64,000 nucleotides of DNA from Crotalaria pallida. Its lineage: Eukaryota > Streptophyta > Magnoliopsida > Fabales > Fabaceae. The notes beneath the pieces were generated by a model that was given only the letters and a program-made list of their open reading frames with translations, was not told where the DNA came from and made no database searches. Numbering within the stretch: position 1 is the stretch's first letter; each line of letters starts with the position of its first letter. The position numbers and the translations under genes were made by a program. Location: contig CM075650.1 of assembly GCA_037953625.1 (NCBI GenBank), positions 19,287,501 to 19,351,500 on the forward strand, read 5' to 3'. This document shows positions 33,310-45,447 of the stretch, in pieces.

Positions 33310-34263
33310 ATGACTGGAGGGATATCGAAGAAGAATGAAATGCCCCTGGATAACATATTGGAGATAGAAGTCTTCGATTGTTGGGGAATTGACTTTGTGG
33401 GTCCATTGCCAAGCTCATATTCAAAGGAGTACATCCTTGTGGCAGTAGACTATGTGTCAAAGTGGGTAGAAGCTGTGGTTGCAAAGAAGGCTGATGCCAA
33501 GACCGTGATTAAATTCCTCAAGAAGCATATATTCAGTCGGTTTGGTACTCCCCGAGTCCTTATCAGTGATGGAGGATCACACTTCCGAAATCGCCAGCTT
33601 GAGAATGTCCTACAGCACTATGGTGTCAAACACAAAGTTGCGTCACCCTATCATCCGCAAACCAATGGTCAAGTGGAGGTCTCAAATGGGGAAATCAAGA
33701 GGATCCTGAAGAAGACTGTCTCATCAACCAGGAAGGATTGGTCCATGAAGTTGGATGACGCGCTTTGGGCTTATAGAACTGCTTATAAGTCTCCCACTGG
33801 TCTATCTCCTTATCAGCTTGTATATGGCAAAGCATGTCACTTACCTGTGGAGTTGGAGCATAAAGCATTCTGGGCATTGGAATTCTTCAACATGGATCCT
33901 ATTGCAGTAGGTGAGAAGAGAAAAGTGCAGCTGCATGAATTGGAAGAAATATGCAATAATGCGTATGAGTCCTCGAAGCTGTACAAAGCAAAGGCCAAAG
34001 CATATCATGACAAGAAGATCACCAAAAGACAATTTCAACCAGGGCAATCAGTTCTATTATTCAATTCCAGATTGCGATTGTTCCCTGGGAAGTTGAAGTC
34101 AAAGTGGTCTGGACCGTTTGTTGTGAAAGAAGTGAAGCCTTATGGAGCTATAGAGATTGTAGAAGCTGGCACAGGAAGGCAATTCACTGTCAATGGGCAT
34201 AGGCTGAAACCTTACTTGGGTGGAGACATTGACAAAGTTACCACCACTGTTCTCTTGGAATAA
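33310..34263 (+). pseudogene. E integrase core and C-terminus
   Basis: This is a 317-codon open stretch with the D,D,E core: CWGIDFVGPLPSS, VLISDGGSHFRNRQ and NGQVEVSNGEIKRILKK. After it comes the GKLKSKWSGPFVVKEVKPYG motif of the gypsy integrase C-terminal domain, ending RLKPYLGGDIDKVTTTVLLE. No chromodomain is visible, as expected for Athila. The product alone could not be made normally because of upstream stops. Confidence 0.92.
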
Positions 34264-35797
34264 CCCTTAAGGGGATCAGGCGTCAAGCTAATGATGTTAA
34301 ACAAGCGCTTCTGGGTGGCAACCCAGTGGTAATTTTTCCTTTAGTTTTTATTTATTTATTTATTTATTTTATTGCATGACGATGTGTTGGACTATTCCCT
34401 ACTTTTGAGACCTTGACAGGATTTAAGTTTGGGGGTGTTCCCTCAATTTATTGTTGTGCATTAACAGGGAAGTTCATATTCGTTATTCGGTTTTTTTTTT
34501 AACTTTTTTTAGTTACTATTTGCTTGGGGACAAGCAAAACTCTAGGTTGGGGGTAACAAATTGATTGGAAATTTTTGGAATTTAGAAAAATATTTTTTTG
34601 TGACTATGTCTATTCCCCTTGCTTGTATTGAGTTTGTCCTGACAATGGTACGCAACTGAATTTAGGTTAGGAATTATCTTTTTGTTGATAGTGTAGATAT
34701 CTAGTTAGGAAAGTTAATTAATTTTTGTGTTGATGACTGAATTTTAATGAGTAAAATACTTTATAGAAGTTAACTAGTTTTGCAAATTTTTGTTGGAATA
34801 ATTGATCAGTGGATTGTCCTTACCTAGTGAGATTTGAGCCTTTGACGGGGTATACACATTCAATATTTTTAAACCCCTATTTCTTTCATGAGTGATGTTC
34901 ACTTTGATTTTGTATTCTATAACTTGACCTGCGACCATTTTGAGATTGATAATTGTTTGCATGCATTAATATGATAAAGGCACTTAGGAGCATTTTTTTT
35001 CTGGCCTTCAACAATTTTGATGAACATTTTTCCCTTAGTTGCCCACTTTGAGCCTAATGAATATTATGATTTCTTTGGTACCCTTTTCATAATGATATAT
35101 ATTTTTGGTATCCTCTGAAATGTGAATGGTGCAATTGGAAATGTGTTGATTCAAAATAAAGAAAAGATGAGAAAGTGTTGTTATTGAGCTTCAAAAATGT
35201 TGTCTCTATTCCTCTTCCAAAAGAAAAAAAAAGTGAAATAATGAATGAAAAAGAGAAGAGAATAGAGAGGAAAAAAAGAAGAACAATTGAATTTTGGAGT
35301 TGATATTTGTTACAAAGAACCAATGCTCCATTCATATGTTAAAGGGATGTTGATCGATTACATATTATTTAAGCCCTTTGTTTATAACCCTTTGTTTCGT
35401 ATACCCCTCCAAACATCTTTAGCCATGGCCACGTTACAACCTTATGAAAGACCTTTTGATTTTTGCATGTATTCAATAATTTCAGTAGAGATTTTGGTCT
35501 ATGGTCAAGCTTATGGTAATGCATTTTCATTGATGAACCTGAGTGAAATATTTTTAAACCATCATACACATGAGAGAGATGTGAGGCTATGTGTGATTGC
35601 TGATCTTTTGGTTCCTCTTGAATTTGTTTGCCTAGTTAGGTTTCGTAAAGTAATCTGCTTGTTAAGTGAAAATTGTTGCATAGAGTTAGTTAGTTTTTCT
35701 GGTTAGGTAGATGCATTTGAAAATATTAGGGTGGTTTTGAACCTTGTTTATTTGTTTACTTTTGCCTGGGACATGCAAAATGTTAAGTTTGGGGGTG
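34264..35797 (+). other. E 3' non-coding region with polypurine tracts
   Basis: No env-like frame is recognisable. The 139-codon frame at 35287-35706 has no motif I know and may be chance. Purine tracts TTTAAGTTTGGGGGTG occur at about 34422-34438 and, next to the LTR, 35783-35797; TAGGTTGGGGGT lies at about 34542. The last one is the likely plus-strand primer. Short repeats of TTTA (34347-34370) are also present. Confidence 0.75.
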
Positions 35798-37002
35798 TGA
35801 TTGAAGTCTAATATATGATATTTTCCAATGGATATTATACCCTTTTAACTTAGTTTTTGTTTGATTTCCTTTGCAAATTAGTAAATTTTAGGTTGTTTTT
35901 AGGTTTAGTGTCAATACCATTACTCTGGGTATTTTTATGTGATTTCAGGTGAGTTTTGATGATTAAAGGAGGAAAGAAGAAAATAAAATCAAAGAAGATA
36001 GAAGATTATAGATAGAAGATAGAAGATAACATATTAGAGATAGAAGATTAAATCTGAAGACTACTTTCTAGTTTTGGATCTATCTTTATCTCAATTAGAT
36101 AGAATAGAAAATCTAATTTCCTGTTGGAGATAAGAAATTTAATCTTCTAACTTATTATTTATAGATCTCCAATCATTGGGATTAAAAAACATATAGAGAG
36201 CTAGAGATCATAGAACATCCTTCTTAGAGAGAGAGAACCATTACTCCTTCTTCTTAGTCATCAATTCTCATGTATTCCTTTGGTATTATAGACTCTATGA
36301 GCAGCTAATTTTCCCATTGGGATTGAACAAACCATCAAACTCATGTGTATTCGGTGATGTAATCGTACTTTTATTCATCTACTCAATTATTGGTATTTCT
36401 ATTCTACTCTTAATGTCTGCAATTATTTGATCAATATTTGCTTAATCTAGTTTTTTAGCTTTGACTGGAAAGTAAAGTTTTAAACTTGATTTGAATAAAA
36501 ATACTTGGTTTATTGTTATGCTAGGAATAGATAATAATAGATCAATTGCTTTTAATGCTTGGTTTTAATGCTGGGTATTCTCTTGAATGTGCAAGGAATT
36601 GACATTCAAGGGAATTATCTTAGAATTTTATATGCAAGGAATTAATATAATTGAATTTAGTGCATTGCATCAATAATTGTTTAGTGAATAAAGTACTTAT
36701 TATTGAATTACCAACGAGTGTGATAGGTAAGGTTCAATTCCCGTTTTTCCCATCAATTCAATCACTGTTTTATTGTTTTTATTTATTTCAAGTTATTTTC
36801 ATTGTTTTTATTTATTTCAAGTTATTTCCATTAGTTTCATAATTATTTTAATTCACAAATTAGTTTAGAATTACTTACTTTTTACACACGCTTAATTAAA
36901 TTGATTATTAGAGAATTAATAGAACCACCAATTCCCTGTGGATCGATACTCACTTCTACTATATACAAGTTGTGTTCTGGTATTTAATCGGAATATACAA
37001 CA
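35798..37002 (+). repeat. E 3' LTR
   Basis: Starts TGATTGAAGTC after the polypurine tract and ends ATATACAACA. Differences from the 5' LTR are frequent, more than in Sire1 or Sire2, so E is the older insertion. It keeps a single copy of the 92-bp unit and lacks the (TA)n expansion. Confidence 0.92.
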
Positions 37003-39072
37003 AGTTGTCATATCATAATGAAATGGACAGTGTCCATCATCTATATTTATATCCCATGTTCACCCCCTACTCCTTTGTATATTCCCTTCTTTCGTTTCTT
37101 TATGCATGAATTCTTCCTTCTTCATTGCCCCCTCTCTCTCACATACACACTTCTTCCTCATCCCGTTCAAACATGAAAAAGGAGTCGCTCTCTGTCTCTA
37201 CTTTCTTTCTTTCATTCTCACTCTCCCTCAATCTCCCTCAACCCTACATAAAATTACACAAACACCGACACCACTACAAGCCACCAACCGCACCAAATAA
37301 ACCAACAATCACCCTTATCTCTCAAACACAATCTGAAAATTTAAATTCTACATGGATCTTAATCATTCATAGAAGCATCAAGTAACTTATAAATTATTTT
37401 CTTAAATTATTTGGTGCTTCTTTGATATGATTAAAATTCGACATTTCATTAACAATTGTCCAACACTACAAGATTATTTTACGCGAGTGATTAATAATTC
37501 ACGATTTAACAAGAGTGGTAATTTGTACCACTCACCTTTATCGTCTTTTTATGGTTGTTTGACATCAATGATCAACTTTAATATGGATTATTAAAATAAT
37601 AATATTTCTATTTTTTTTCATTAAAATAGTTATAATTTCCAATGAATATTTTCTATATTAATCTTATTAAATAAAAAAAATTTAGAGTATCAATAAGTGT
37701 AGATATATTTCTTATATTGGTTGGATGAATAATAAATGATAGCACTAAATTTTGATAAAATTCGTTTTCCTTTTTACATATGAATGCTTGTATGAGTACG
37801 TAAGTAGTTTGTTTGTGTGTGTATATACATATATATCGTTATGCAACACAAAATAAAAGGCAAATGATTAATAAAGATTAAAATTGGAGATAAATTTTTT
37901 TTGTTACAAGAATTGGAGATATTTTGATTGAATGTTTGTTTCTTTTGTATTTATTCCCATATGTGTCTATACTAGAAAATTAGCTTGCTTTATTTTTTTC
38001 TTTGCAAAATTAAATTCTATAAAACAAAGACAGATCTTGATCATTCAAGGAAGCATCAAATAACTTAGGGCATCCACAACAAAGTCTTGAGAGAGTATTG
38101 TGAAGAGTCTTAACATCAAATTTTCTTCAGACTCTATCAATCTTCGAAATACGGTGGAGTCTTAAGTTGAGTCTCATATTTTAAATACTCAACTTAAGGT
38201 TCTTGGAGACCCAATTATTTTTTATCATTATCTATTTTTGTCCTTATCTATTTTTGTCCTTACTCTACATCACGTTAATCATACATACATACTTAAATAA
38301 ATAAAGTAAAATATAAATTAATAAATAATAACAATAAAAAACAATAAAGAATAATAATAATAATATACTTGTATGTATAAATAATAGATGATAAAATTGT
38401 TATTTTTAACTTGAATAATAATATTATTTAATATTTGTTTTTTGTCTTTTTTTTCTTAAAAATTATGTGTTATTATGGTTAACTAAAAAAATATTAAAAT
38501 TACATTTATAAAACATTATTGAAAAATGAATTTGAGTCTACAAGTACATCATAATATAAAATTGATATCTTTGTCTTATGATTCTCATGAGTCATGTTCA
38601 AACTCTATTGTGGATTCCCATAGAAGTCATTTTCATGAATTATATTTCGGTATAATTTTTTTTAATAATTTATCATTTCAAAATGTTGGATTATATGTTT
38701 TGACAACCTCGACATCACAATCGAGAAAGTGTATTTATATTTTGATTTTGACAAATTTTTTGTACTTAAAGAATATTTTAAGATTCGTTACTTATATTAA
38801 CAGTTTTTAACTAATTAGGCTGGACTAACTTTTCAATTCTTTTATCTGATTTAATGACTTTTATAATCAAAATCATTTTAAAGATAAAAGCAATTTTGAA
38901 ACTAATTTAATTCTTTTTAACCTTAAAGGTCCAAAAGATATTGTCCCGCTACAGTGCAATGTCTTAAATATCTGATAGTATTTGACGTACTTGCCTCTCC
39001 TTGCTTTCTTTTTCTTTTATTCGTGGCCTCTGAGTTGTGTTTGTTTGCCAAATAGGTTTATACTAATCCAAG
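37003..39072. repeat. Tandem host repeat, copy 2
   Basis: This is the only uninterrupted copy, about 2.07 kb. It starts around TCATAATGAAATGGACAGT and ends at CAAATAGGTTTATACTAATC. The first 400 bp look like a gene 5' region (TATATTTATATCCC, then CT-rich and CA-rich leader), but the open frames at 37106-37385 are low-complexity and not convincing. It also has the 16-bp inverted repeat (38158-38201). Inside the unit, GATCATTCA(A/T)GGAAGCATCAA-type sequence occurs twice (about 37360 and 38040). Confidence 0.8.
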
Positions 39073-39740
39073 GTGTCAAATCATAATGAAATGGACAGTA
39101 TCCATCATCCGTATTTCTATCCCTTGTTCATCCCGTACTCCGTTGTACATTCCTTTCTTTCGTTTCTTTATGAATACTTCCTTCTTCAATACCCCTTCTC
39201 TCTCACATATACATTTCTCCCTCATCCCTTTCAAACATGAAACACAACTCCCTCTCTGTCTCTGCTTTAATTTCTCTTTCTTTCACTCTAACTCATCCTT
39301 AAACCTCCATAAAATTACACAAACACCAATACCAACACCACGACAAGCCACCAACCGCCACCAAAAAGCCAACAACCACCCCTATATCTCAATCACAACC
39401 TGAAATTTTAAATTCTACAAAAATGAAGATGATCTTGATCATTCAAAAAAGCATCAAGTAACTTATAAATTATTTTCGTAAATTTTTTGGTGCTTCTTTG
39501 ATTTCATTAAAAATCGACATTTCATTAACGATTGTCCAACACGACACGATCATTTTATACAAGTGATTAATGATTCACGATTTACCAAGAGTAGTAATTT
39601 ATACCACTCACCTTTATCATATTTTTGTTGTTGTTTGACATCAATGATGAACTTTAATAGTGATTATTAAAATAATAATAATTCTATTGTTTTTCATTTA
39701 AAATGGTTTTAATTTTCAAAGAATATTTTTATATTAATCT
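39073..39740. repeat. Tandem host repeat, copy 3 (left part)
   Basis: Matches 37008-37660 of copy 2. It is interrupted at 39741 by element D, whose duplicated target AATCT is at 39736-39740 and 50185-50189. Confidence 0.8.
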
Positions 39741-40151
39741 TGTAACATCCCTAATTTTCGTCTCCCAAATAACCGAGAAATTAATTATAACAATTAATTT
39801 ATAATTGATTTATATTAGTTTTAAAGGTTTTAGTTTTTGTACATTATGTGTTTTCATATATAAAAATATGAGATATATTTTTATATGGTTATTTTGTACA
39901 AAAATGTGAATATTGCAATTTAGTCCTTGGATTGGGACCTAATTGCAATATTAAAAAGGTTTTTGAAGAAAGAGTAATTAAATTATTAATTTTTGAATTT
40001 TATCAGCCTGTAACCGGTTACACGATGAACTCAGAAAACTGGGTTAGTGCGTTTGATGAGTAATCACGCGTTTTAACCCAGAATTTGCCACGAAATCGTC
40101 TTAATCTTAGTGGGGAAAGACGTGTCATCATGCATGGAGCTCTGATTTTGC

Positions 40152-40160
40152 TATATATAG
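40152..40160 (+). promoter_or_regulatory. TATA box of D 5' LTR
   Basis: TATATATAG in the context TTGCTATATATAGCC. It lies about 135 bp downstream of the AACCGGTT site at 40012. The 3' LTR copy is at 47302-47310. Confidence 0.65.
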
Positions 40161-41677
40161 CCTTGTGTTGATGAATTGAAACCCATTTTGCTCCTGAATT
40201 GCTGAAGCTCTGTTTTAGGGTTCTTGATTCGTCTGGTGCGATTCTCCTTCGTTTCTGAGAGTTAGATCATGAGTGATACACGGTTACAAAGCTCACATCA
40301 AGGGCTTTGTATTGATATAAAGTTTGTGAGTTGAGAGTTCCTGGAGTTTGAGAACGAAGCTTGCCAAGTTGAGGTGTTGATGTTGTCAAACCTCAGCTTC
40401 TGGTTTCTGGAGCTGACTTTGAAGCTCGATTTTGGTAAGCACACGAACCCTTTTGGTTTCAAATCTGTTCCTACCTCTAGTGCATGTTGCAGAGAATTCA
40501 ATTTGACCATTTTCCCCAATTCTTAATTTGGTTTTGCATGTCAAATTCCCTGGTTTTGGTACCCTGTCCAACTCTATCAGCATGGAGTGAATTTAATGGA
40601 AATCTGTGTTGGAGCCTTTCTCTCTGCAATGTTTTGGATCAAGCACAATTTAGAGGTAAGGGGGAAGCTTACTATTTGCTAGAATGAGAATGAATTGTGG
40701 TAGAATATAGGATGAGTCACCAAGAGACTCGAAGGGCATAAGTTGAAATGGTTAAGTGGCTTGGAGGCCAATCTGAGCTCAATTATTGTTATGAGCAATG
40801 TTATTGAGATGCATGCAAGCTATATTGATGTTGGATTCATGACTTATTTGGATATTATGTGAATTGATGCATTAAGTTGTGAAATATGTGCAATTATGTG
40901 CAATTTGAGTATCCAAATTGAATGCATGCAAGATAGATATGTTTCTGTGTTTAAACATATTTATTTAAGGTATATGTACTCTGTTAAAGGTTGAAATTTG
41001 ATTAGATTTGAGTTGTGAAGAGAATGGTTTGTTAAAACTCATGTTTTAGTGTCAGACTGCATAATCTAACCGGTTACTCGATATTCGTAACCGGTTAGAC
41101 ACTGTTAAAATGCAAAAGAAAATAAGTTTACAAAATCAGTGTTGTGGTCTTATAAATCCTACTCAAATCTAGGCCTTAATTTCATGGAAAACAATCTGAA
41201 AATAAGTTGATTTCATGGTTATAGTTCAGATTGCAGTTAAAGAGTTAATACTTTAAGGTAATGAGATAATTTCAAGAGGAAATTATGCATAAATGAAATT
41301 GGATTATGACTTAGATCTTTTGAATGATATTATGTGTTGAACTTGAGGTATTTTGTTATGCTAAGACCTTGTTATTGGATTGAGTAGAGAATTTAAGAAA
41401 AGATTCTTGGAAAATCAGTGGTTTTATATTCAGGTCTGTAATTCTAACCGGTTAGGTGATGATGTAACCGGTTAGTACCTGAAACTTAAAAGTAAAAGTT
41501 AAGTTTTTGAATAAGGGTTGCTAATACCAATGATTATATTCTCTCAATCCAGGTCTATAAGCATATGTTAAATTTAAATTCAAAGGTGAATTTTATGAGT
41601 AAAGCCATACATCAAGATATCATTCAGAAGTCGTGTTTTCTAAGTCATAATAATGGAATTAATGGGAACATGACCCT

Positions 41678-42326
41678 GTACTCTAGGAGTACTAAACTGA
41701 CGCAACCTACTTGATGACACATTCTGGGAATGTGGCCATTGTCTGGGACATGGTTTCTTGGATACGTTCTGGGAACGTGATGCACACTCCGGGAGTGGTG
41801 CTTGATTATATTCCAAGTATGGTTTGCGATACATTCTGGGAACGTATGTTAGTGTTCTGGGAACACATTGGTATAATAATGGAATTAAAGATAAAACCAA
41901 CCTTGATGATTGTGCATTCATATAGAATGGAAGTTTGGTTGGTAGGAACGTTTATCATATTCTGGGAATATGAGGATGGTACTCCGGGAGTACCAAATTT
42001 GTAACCTACTTGATGACACATTATAGATATGTGGCCAGTGTCTGGGACCTGGTTATATACGTTCTGGGAACGTATGATAGTGTTCTGGGAACACATTGAT
42101 ATGCAACCTACTTGATGACACATTATAGATATGTGGCCAATGTCCGGGACCTGGTTTTTATGCGTTCTGGGAACGTGGTGCACACTCTGGGAGTGTTGCG
42201 TATTTATCCAAGTATGGTTTGCTACACGTTCTGGGAACGTGGTGCACACTCTGGGAGTGTTGCGTATTTATCCAAGTATGGTTTGGCATTACGTTCTGGG
42301 AACGAATGTCAGTGTTCCAGGAACAC
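41678..42326 (+). repeat. Constant-loop hairpin array in D 5' LTR
   Basis: About 16 short hairpins have changing but matched arms and a loop of CTGGG, CCGGG, CTAGG or CCAGG. Examples: ACATTCTGGGAATGT (41719), ACGTTCTGGGAACGT (41764), GTGTTCTGGGAACAC (41853), CATATTCTGGGAATATG (41957), GGTACTCCGGGAGTACC (41978), ACACTCTGGGAGTGT (42183) and GTGTTCCAGGAACAC (42312). A larger unit with CTACTTGATGACACATT and GTCTGGGACCTGG recurs three times. The 3' LTR copy is at 48828-49476. Confidence 0.85.
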
Positions 42327-43040
42327 AACGGTGTATTGGATGGACGTCCAAGATGGACTTTTAGAGGCCTCAGTTGTGGAAGAATATCATGCATCATGCC
42401 ACCTGCATTGAAAGATCTATTATGATTAACCGGGTGTGCTCATATGATTATGCATCATGATTTGCTACATGTTGACTTGTGGATGTTAGTTTTATTCTCA
42501 TTTGATTATGCGAATATGTATAGCTAACCCCCATGCCCTTATTAGGTGTTGATCGTGCATCTAGCTTGCACAAGAGTCAGTGGAGGGAAATGTCCTTTAG
42601 GTGCATGCAGAGTATAGAAAGTGTGGGTTGGAAACCTGTTGTGCAGATATCGAGGATCCGACCAGAAGGATGTTTGGACAAAGGACCAGTGACCAGCTCT
42701 ATAATATTTCTATTTTTTTAATAGAATTTATATGATACATATTTTGGTAAAAGGTATCATAAGAAGAATTCAGTTTCATAATCATACTTATTTGGTATTA
42801 ATGGACTTGTTACACTTGATAAATTTTGGGGGTATAATATGATGATTTTGCTATGTTTCCGCAAACTCTGGTTTTGTTAGTCAACCTCATTATTAGTCAA
42901 GTGTTTGTGAAAAGGAATTTTCAAGGGAAGGGAAAATTCTTATTTTCAGATCTTTTTCCAACGATAACAAGTCCAAGTTTTCATAAACTTCTTACTTATC
43001 TTATAAAGTAAGATGATACACAAGGAGTGTTACATTTTTA

Positions 43041-43052
43041 TGGTATCAGAGC
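43041..43052 (+). promoter_or_regulatory. D primer-binding site (initiator tRNA-Met)
   Basis: TGGTATCAGAGC starts six bases after the LTR end, as is usual for chromoviruses. Confidence 0.92.
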
Positions 43053-44029
43053 AATGGTCCTGACTCTTGGTCCTTGGGTGTGTGGTCCAATACGCTGGTC
43101 ATCGATATCTGCAATGTTTCCTGGGAAGTATGCTTTCATACACTTCCAAACTAGAGCTAAGGTTATGTGTAATGGCTCTAGATAAATAGCTTACTCTGCT
43201 ATTAAGAAGTGTTCTATGAAGTCTAAGTAGAAGTATGATAGTCGTATGCTTCTCTTTAGATACATTGTAAACCCAAGACCACAATGTTGGTTTATTATGT
43301 TTTCATAGAACCAGTGATAAGGAAATTTTAAGGAGTTGTAGTTGAGTCCTTGACTATGGGGAAGAGTATTTACCCTTACTAGTGTTAAAGTTAATCAACT
43401 TCTCTGGTTGAGTGCAAGGCAGTCATCTTCTTAAGGATTAATCTTGTTGAGTTCGATAAACTCTAAAGCTATTCCTTCATTTGTTCCTTATGGATAAGGG
43501 TATTGATCAAAGTTGCTCTATGCCTTATCCAATCTGCTATCTCAAAGCAGAGGATCTTACAAATCTTCTTGTAGTGGTTTCCAAAGTATGTCGGAATCGT
43601 TCTATTAAGGTATTAGACTTTGTCTATCTACCTGTGTCATGATTTCATTTGATCGTAAGCACGGTTCGGGAGCCGAAGGATCAAGTGATCATGATTAATG
43701 ACGATAGAACAACCATGTATTGGGATTCCCAAGTTTTGAATCTGGAATTCAATGAACCCATATGTTGCTTCTGGGAAGCAATAAAAGAAGAAAGGGGGTT
43801 AAAGAAATCTGGGTTGTAGGAAATGATGCCAGGTTTACCTTTGAGTGAAGCGATAGAGTTTGGAATCAATTCAATTCTTGAAACTGATTCTATCTCTACT
43901 ACCTTTATAATATGGTACCATCGGGAATGGTCAAATGGGAGAAACAAGTAGAAAAGTGCTAAAAAGATTTTGGTTGGATCCGATTAAAAGAGTCTAAGTG
44001 TTTTCTAAGATTGATTGGAGGTTGGATTA
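43053..44029 (+). other. D interior, gag/protease zone, unrecognisable
   Basis: This nearly 1-kb stretch is where gag and protease would be expected. I find no zinc knuckle, no protease active site and no long frame. It may be a decayed gag or replaced sequence. Confidence 0.5.
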
Positions 44030-44520
44030 ACCCCAAATCAGGATTCGGGACAGGGATACACTTAAGACTGCATTTTTGATCTCGATACGGACATTATGAG
44101 TAGGAAATAATGTCGTTCGGATTGACTAATGCACTTGTTCTTTTATGAACTATAAGAACGAGACCTTTAGATCATATTCGGATTCGTTTGTGGTTTATTC
44201 TAAGAATTCGGAGGAGCATGAGGAACATCTCCGGATTGTGTTGAAACTCCTGCAGGAGGAGTAGTTGTGTGCTAAGCTCGCCAAATATGAGTTTTGGTTG
44301 AACGAAGTTAAGTCCGCAGGGCACGTGATCATTAAAGAAATTGTGGTGGATCCAGCGAAGGCGAATTCAGTGGTGTAAGGTGAACAAATTAAGACTGTGG
44401 TTAAAGTCAGAAGTTTTTTTTAGGGCTGGCTGGATTCTACCGCCGGATTATTGAAGGATTTTCTAAGATCGCATGGCCTTTGACCAAGTTGACTTGGAAA
44501 GATCAACTGATGGTATTGAA
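44030..44520 (+). pseudogene. D reverse transcriptase remnant
   Basis: Pieces in changing frames match chromoviral RT: DTLKTAFLI then a broken SFGLTNA-like part (about 44060-44135), VVYSKNSEEHEEHLRIVLKLLQEE (about 44190-44262, then a stop), KYEFWLNEVKSAGHVIIKE, and LAGFYRRIIEGFSKIAWPLTKLTW (about 44425-44497). The catalytic DD box itself is not recognisable. Stops and frame changes exclude function. Confidence 0.8.
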
Positions 44521-45181
44521 TGATAGGAAGTTGTTTAATTATGGTAGGGTAATGATGGATTATACCCCAACATAATATGATTAGTCCAAGAGGAATTATG
44601 GAAAATGTGAAGTAGACTATGATTTAAATCATTTCAGTGATGAATTCAGTTGGAATCAAGGTATTAGATTATGATTAAATCCTATTTTGAGTTGGATTGG
44701 ATGATGTAAAGAAAATGGTTTTGAAATTCTTTGGTTTTATTTCTAAAACTGTACTTCATGATCGGTTAGAGTTTCTTGCAACCGGTTAGAAGCTGAAAGT
44801 TTAAAATAAAAATTTAAGTCATTTGTGAAGGAACTTTTGGTATCAATAAACATCTTCCTCCAATCCAAACCCAAAGTCAATTACCTAAGTAAAATTTAAG
44901 GAAAGGATTTAAGGTGGTAAAATAACTTAATGCCTTGATTCATCGTTGAAACTGATTTAAGAGGATTGAATCATAATACTTATGGATTAATCGAGAGTTG
45001 AAATTAAGGAGCTACTCCAATCAGAGAAGGTAGAAAATTGAGCTGAATGATGCAAAAGAGACAATAGGTACTAAGATAAGAAGGTTGTGATTCATGAACA
45101 AGTTTGGAGTTCAAATGTATGAATGACAATAAGAAGAGGAAGAGTTGAATGTAAGATAAAGGCGATGGATGGAGTTTCTTA

Positions 45182-45447
45182 AAGATTATGGCTTTGAGCT
45201 CCATCCTGGCATAGCAAACGTAGTTGTAGACGTTTTGAGCTGATAGGCTATTCTTGTGAGCTCAATGATGGTTAAGGAGGTTATTCTGATCGAGGAGTTC
45301 AGAGACCTAAGTCTAGTAACACAAGAGGAACCATCTAACGTTAGATTGGAAATGTTGCAAATAATCAACGAATTCTTGAATCGGATTCGTGAATTACAAC
45401 CAGGAAATGAGGAGTTAGATTTCTATGAAGAAATGAATGAGATTTAA
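45182..45447 (+). pseudogene. D RNase H end and connection remnant
   Basis: KDYGFELHPGIANVVVDVLS (45182-45241) matches the end of the chromoviral RNase H. It is followed in another frame by MMVKEVILIEEFRDLSL and a 63-codon open run to 45447, which fits the linker to integrase. Most of RNase H is missing between 44520 and 45180. Confidence 0.75.

Larger units (their letters stand above)
27317..37002 (+). mobile_element. E: Athila-lineage Ty3/gypsy retrotransposon
   Basis: The element has LTRs of 1309 and 1205 bp, a tRNA-Asp primer site, gag, then protease, RT, RNase H and integrase (gypsy order), then 1.5 kb of non-coding 3' sequence and a polypurine tract. The flanks TGTTG (27312-27316) and AGTTG (37003-37007) fit a 5-bp duplication with one mismatch. 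Primer type, the DLGASINLMP protease motif and the GTTTGGGGGTG tracts point to the Athila lineage (Diaspora/Calypso-like). Many in-frame stops make it non-autonomous and older than Sire1. Confidence 0.93.
39741..43034 (+). repeat. D 5' LTR
   Basis: Contains an AACCGGTT palindrome (40012), a TATA box (40152-40160), further AACCGGTT pairs at 41068/41089 and 41446/41466, and the hairpin array 41678-42326. It is 20 bp shorter than the 3' LTR, mainly because one AACCGGTT unit is missing near 40019. The open frames of 60-147 codons on both strands at 41640-42425 follow the hairpin repeats and are not genes. Confidence 0.93.

Noticed and set aside
35287..35706. 139-codon frame before the E 3' LTR as an env gene
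   Set aside because: No signal peptide, fusion-like or transmembrane pattern typical of env-like ORFs, and no homology I recognise; the frame may be chance.
41640..42425. Overlapping open frames on both strands (up to 147 codons) in the D LTRs, with repeats such as SGNVVHT and SQNV
   Set aside because: They simply translate the hairpin repeats, occur in several frames on both strands, and are duplicated in both LTRs.
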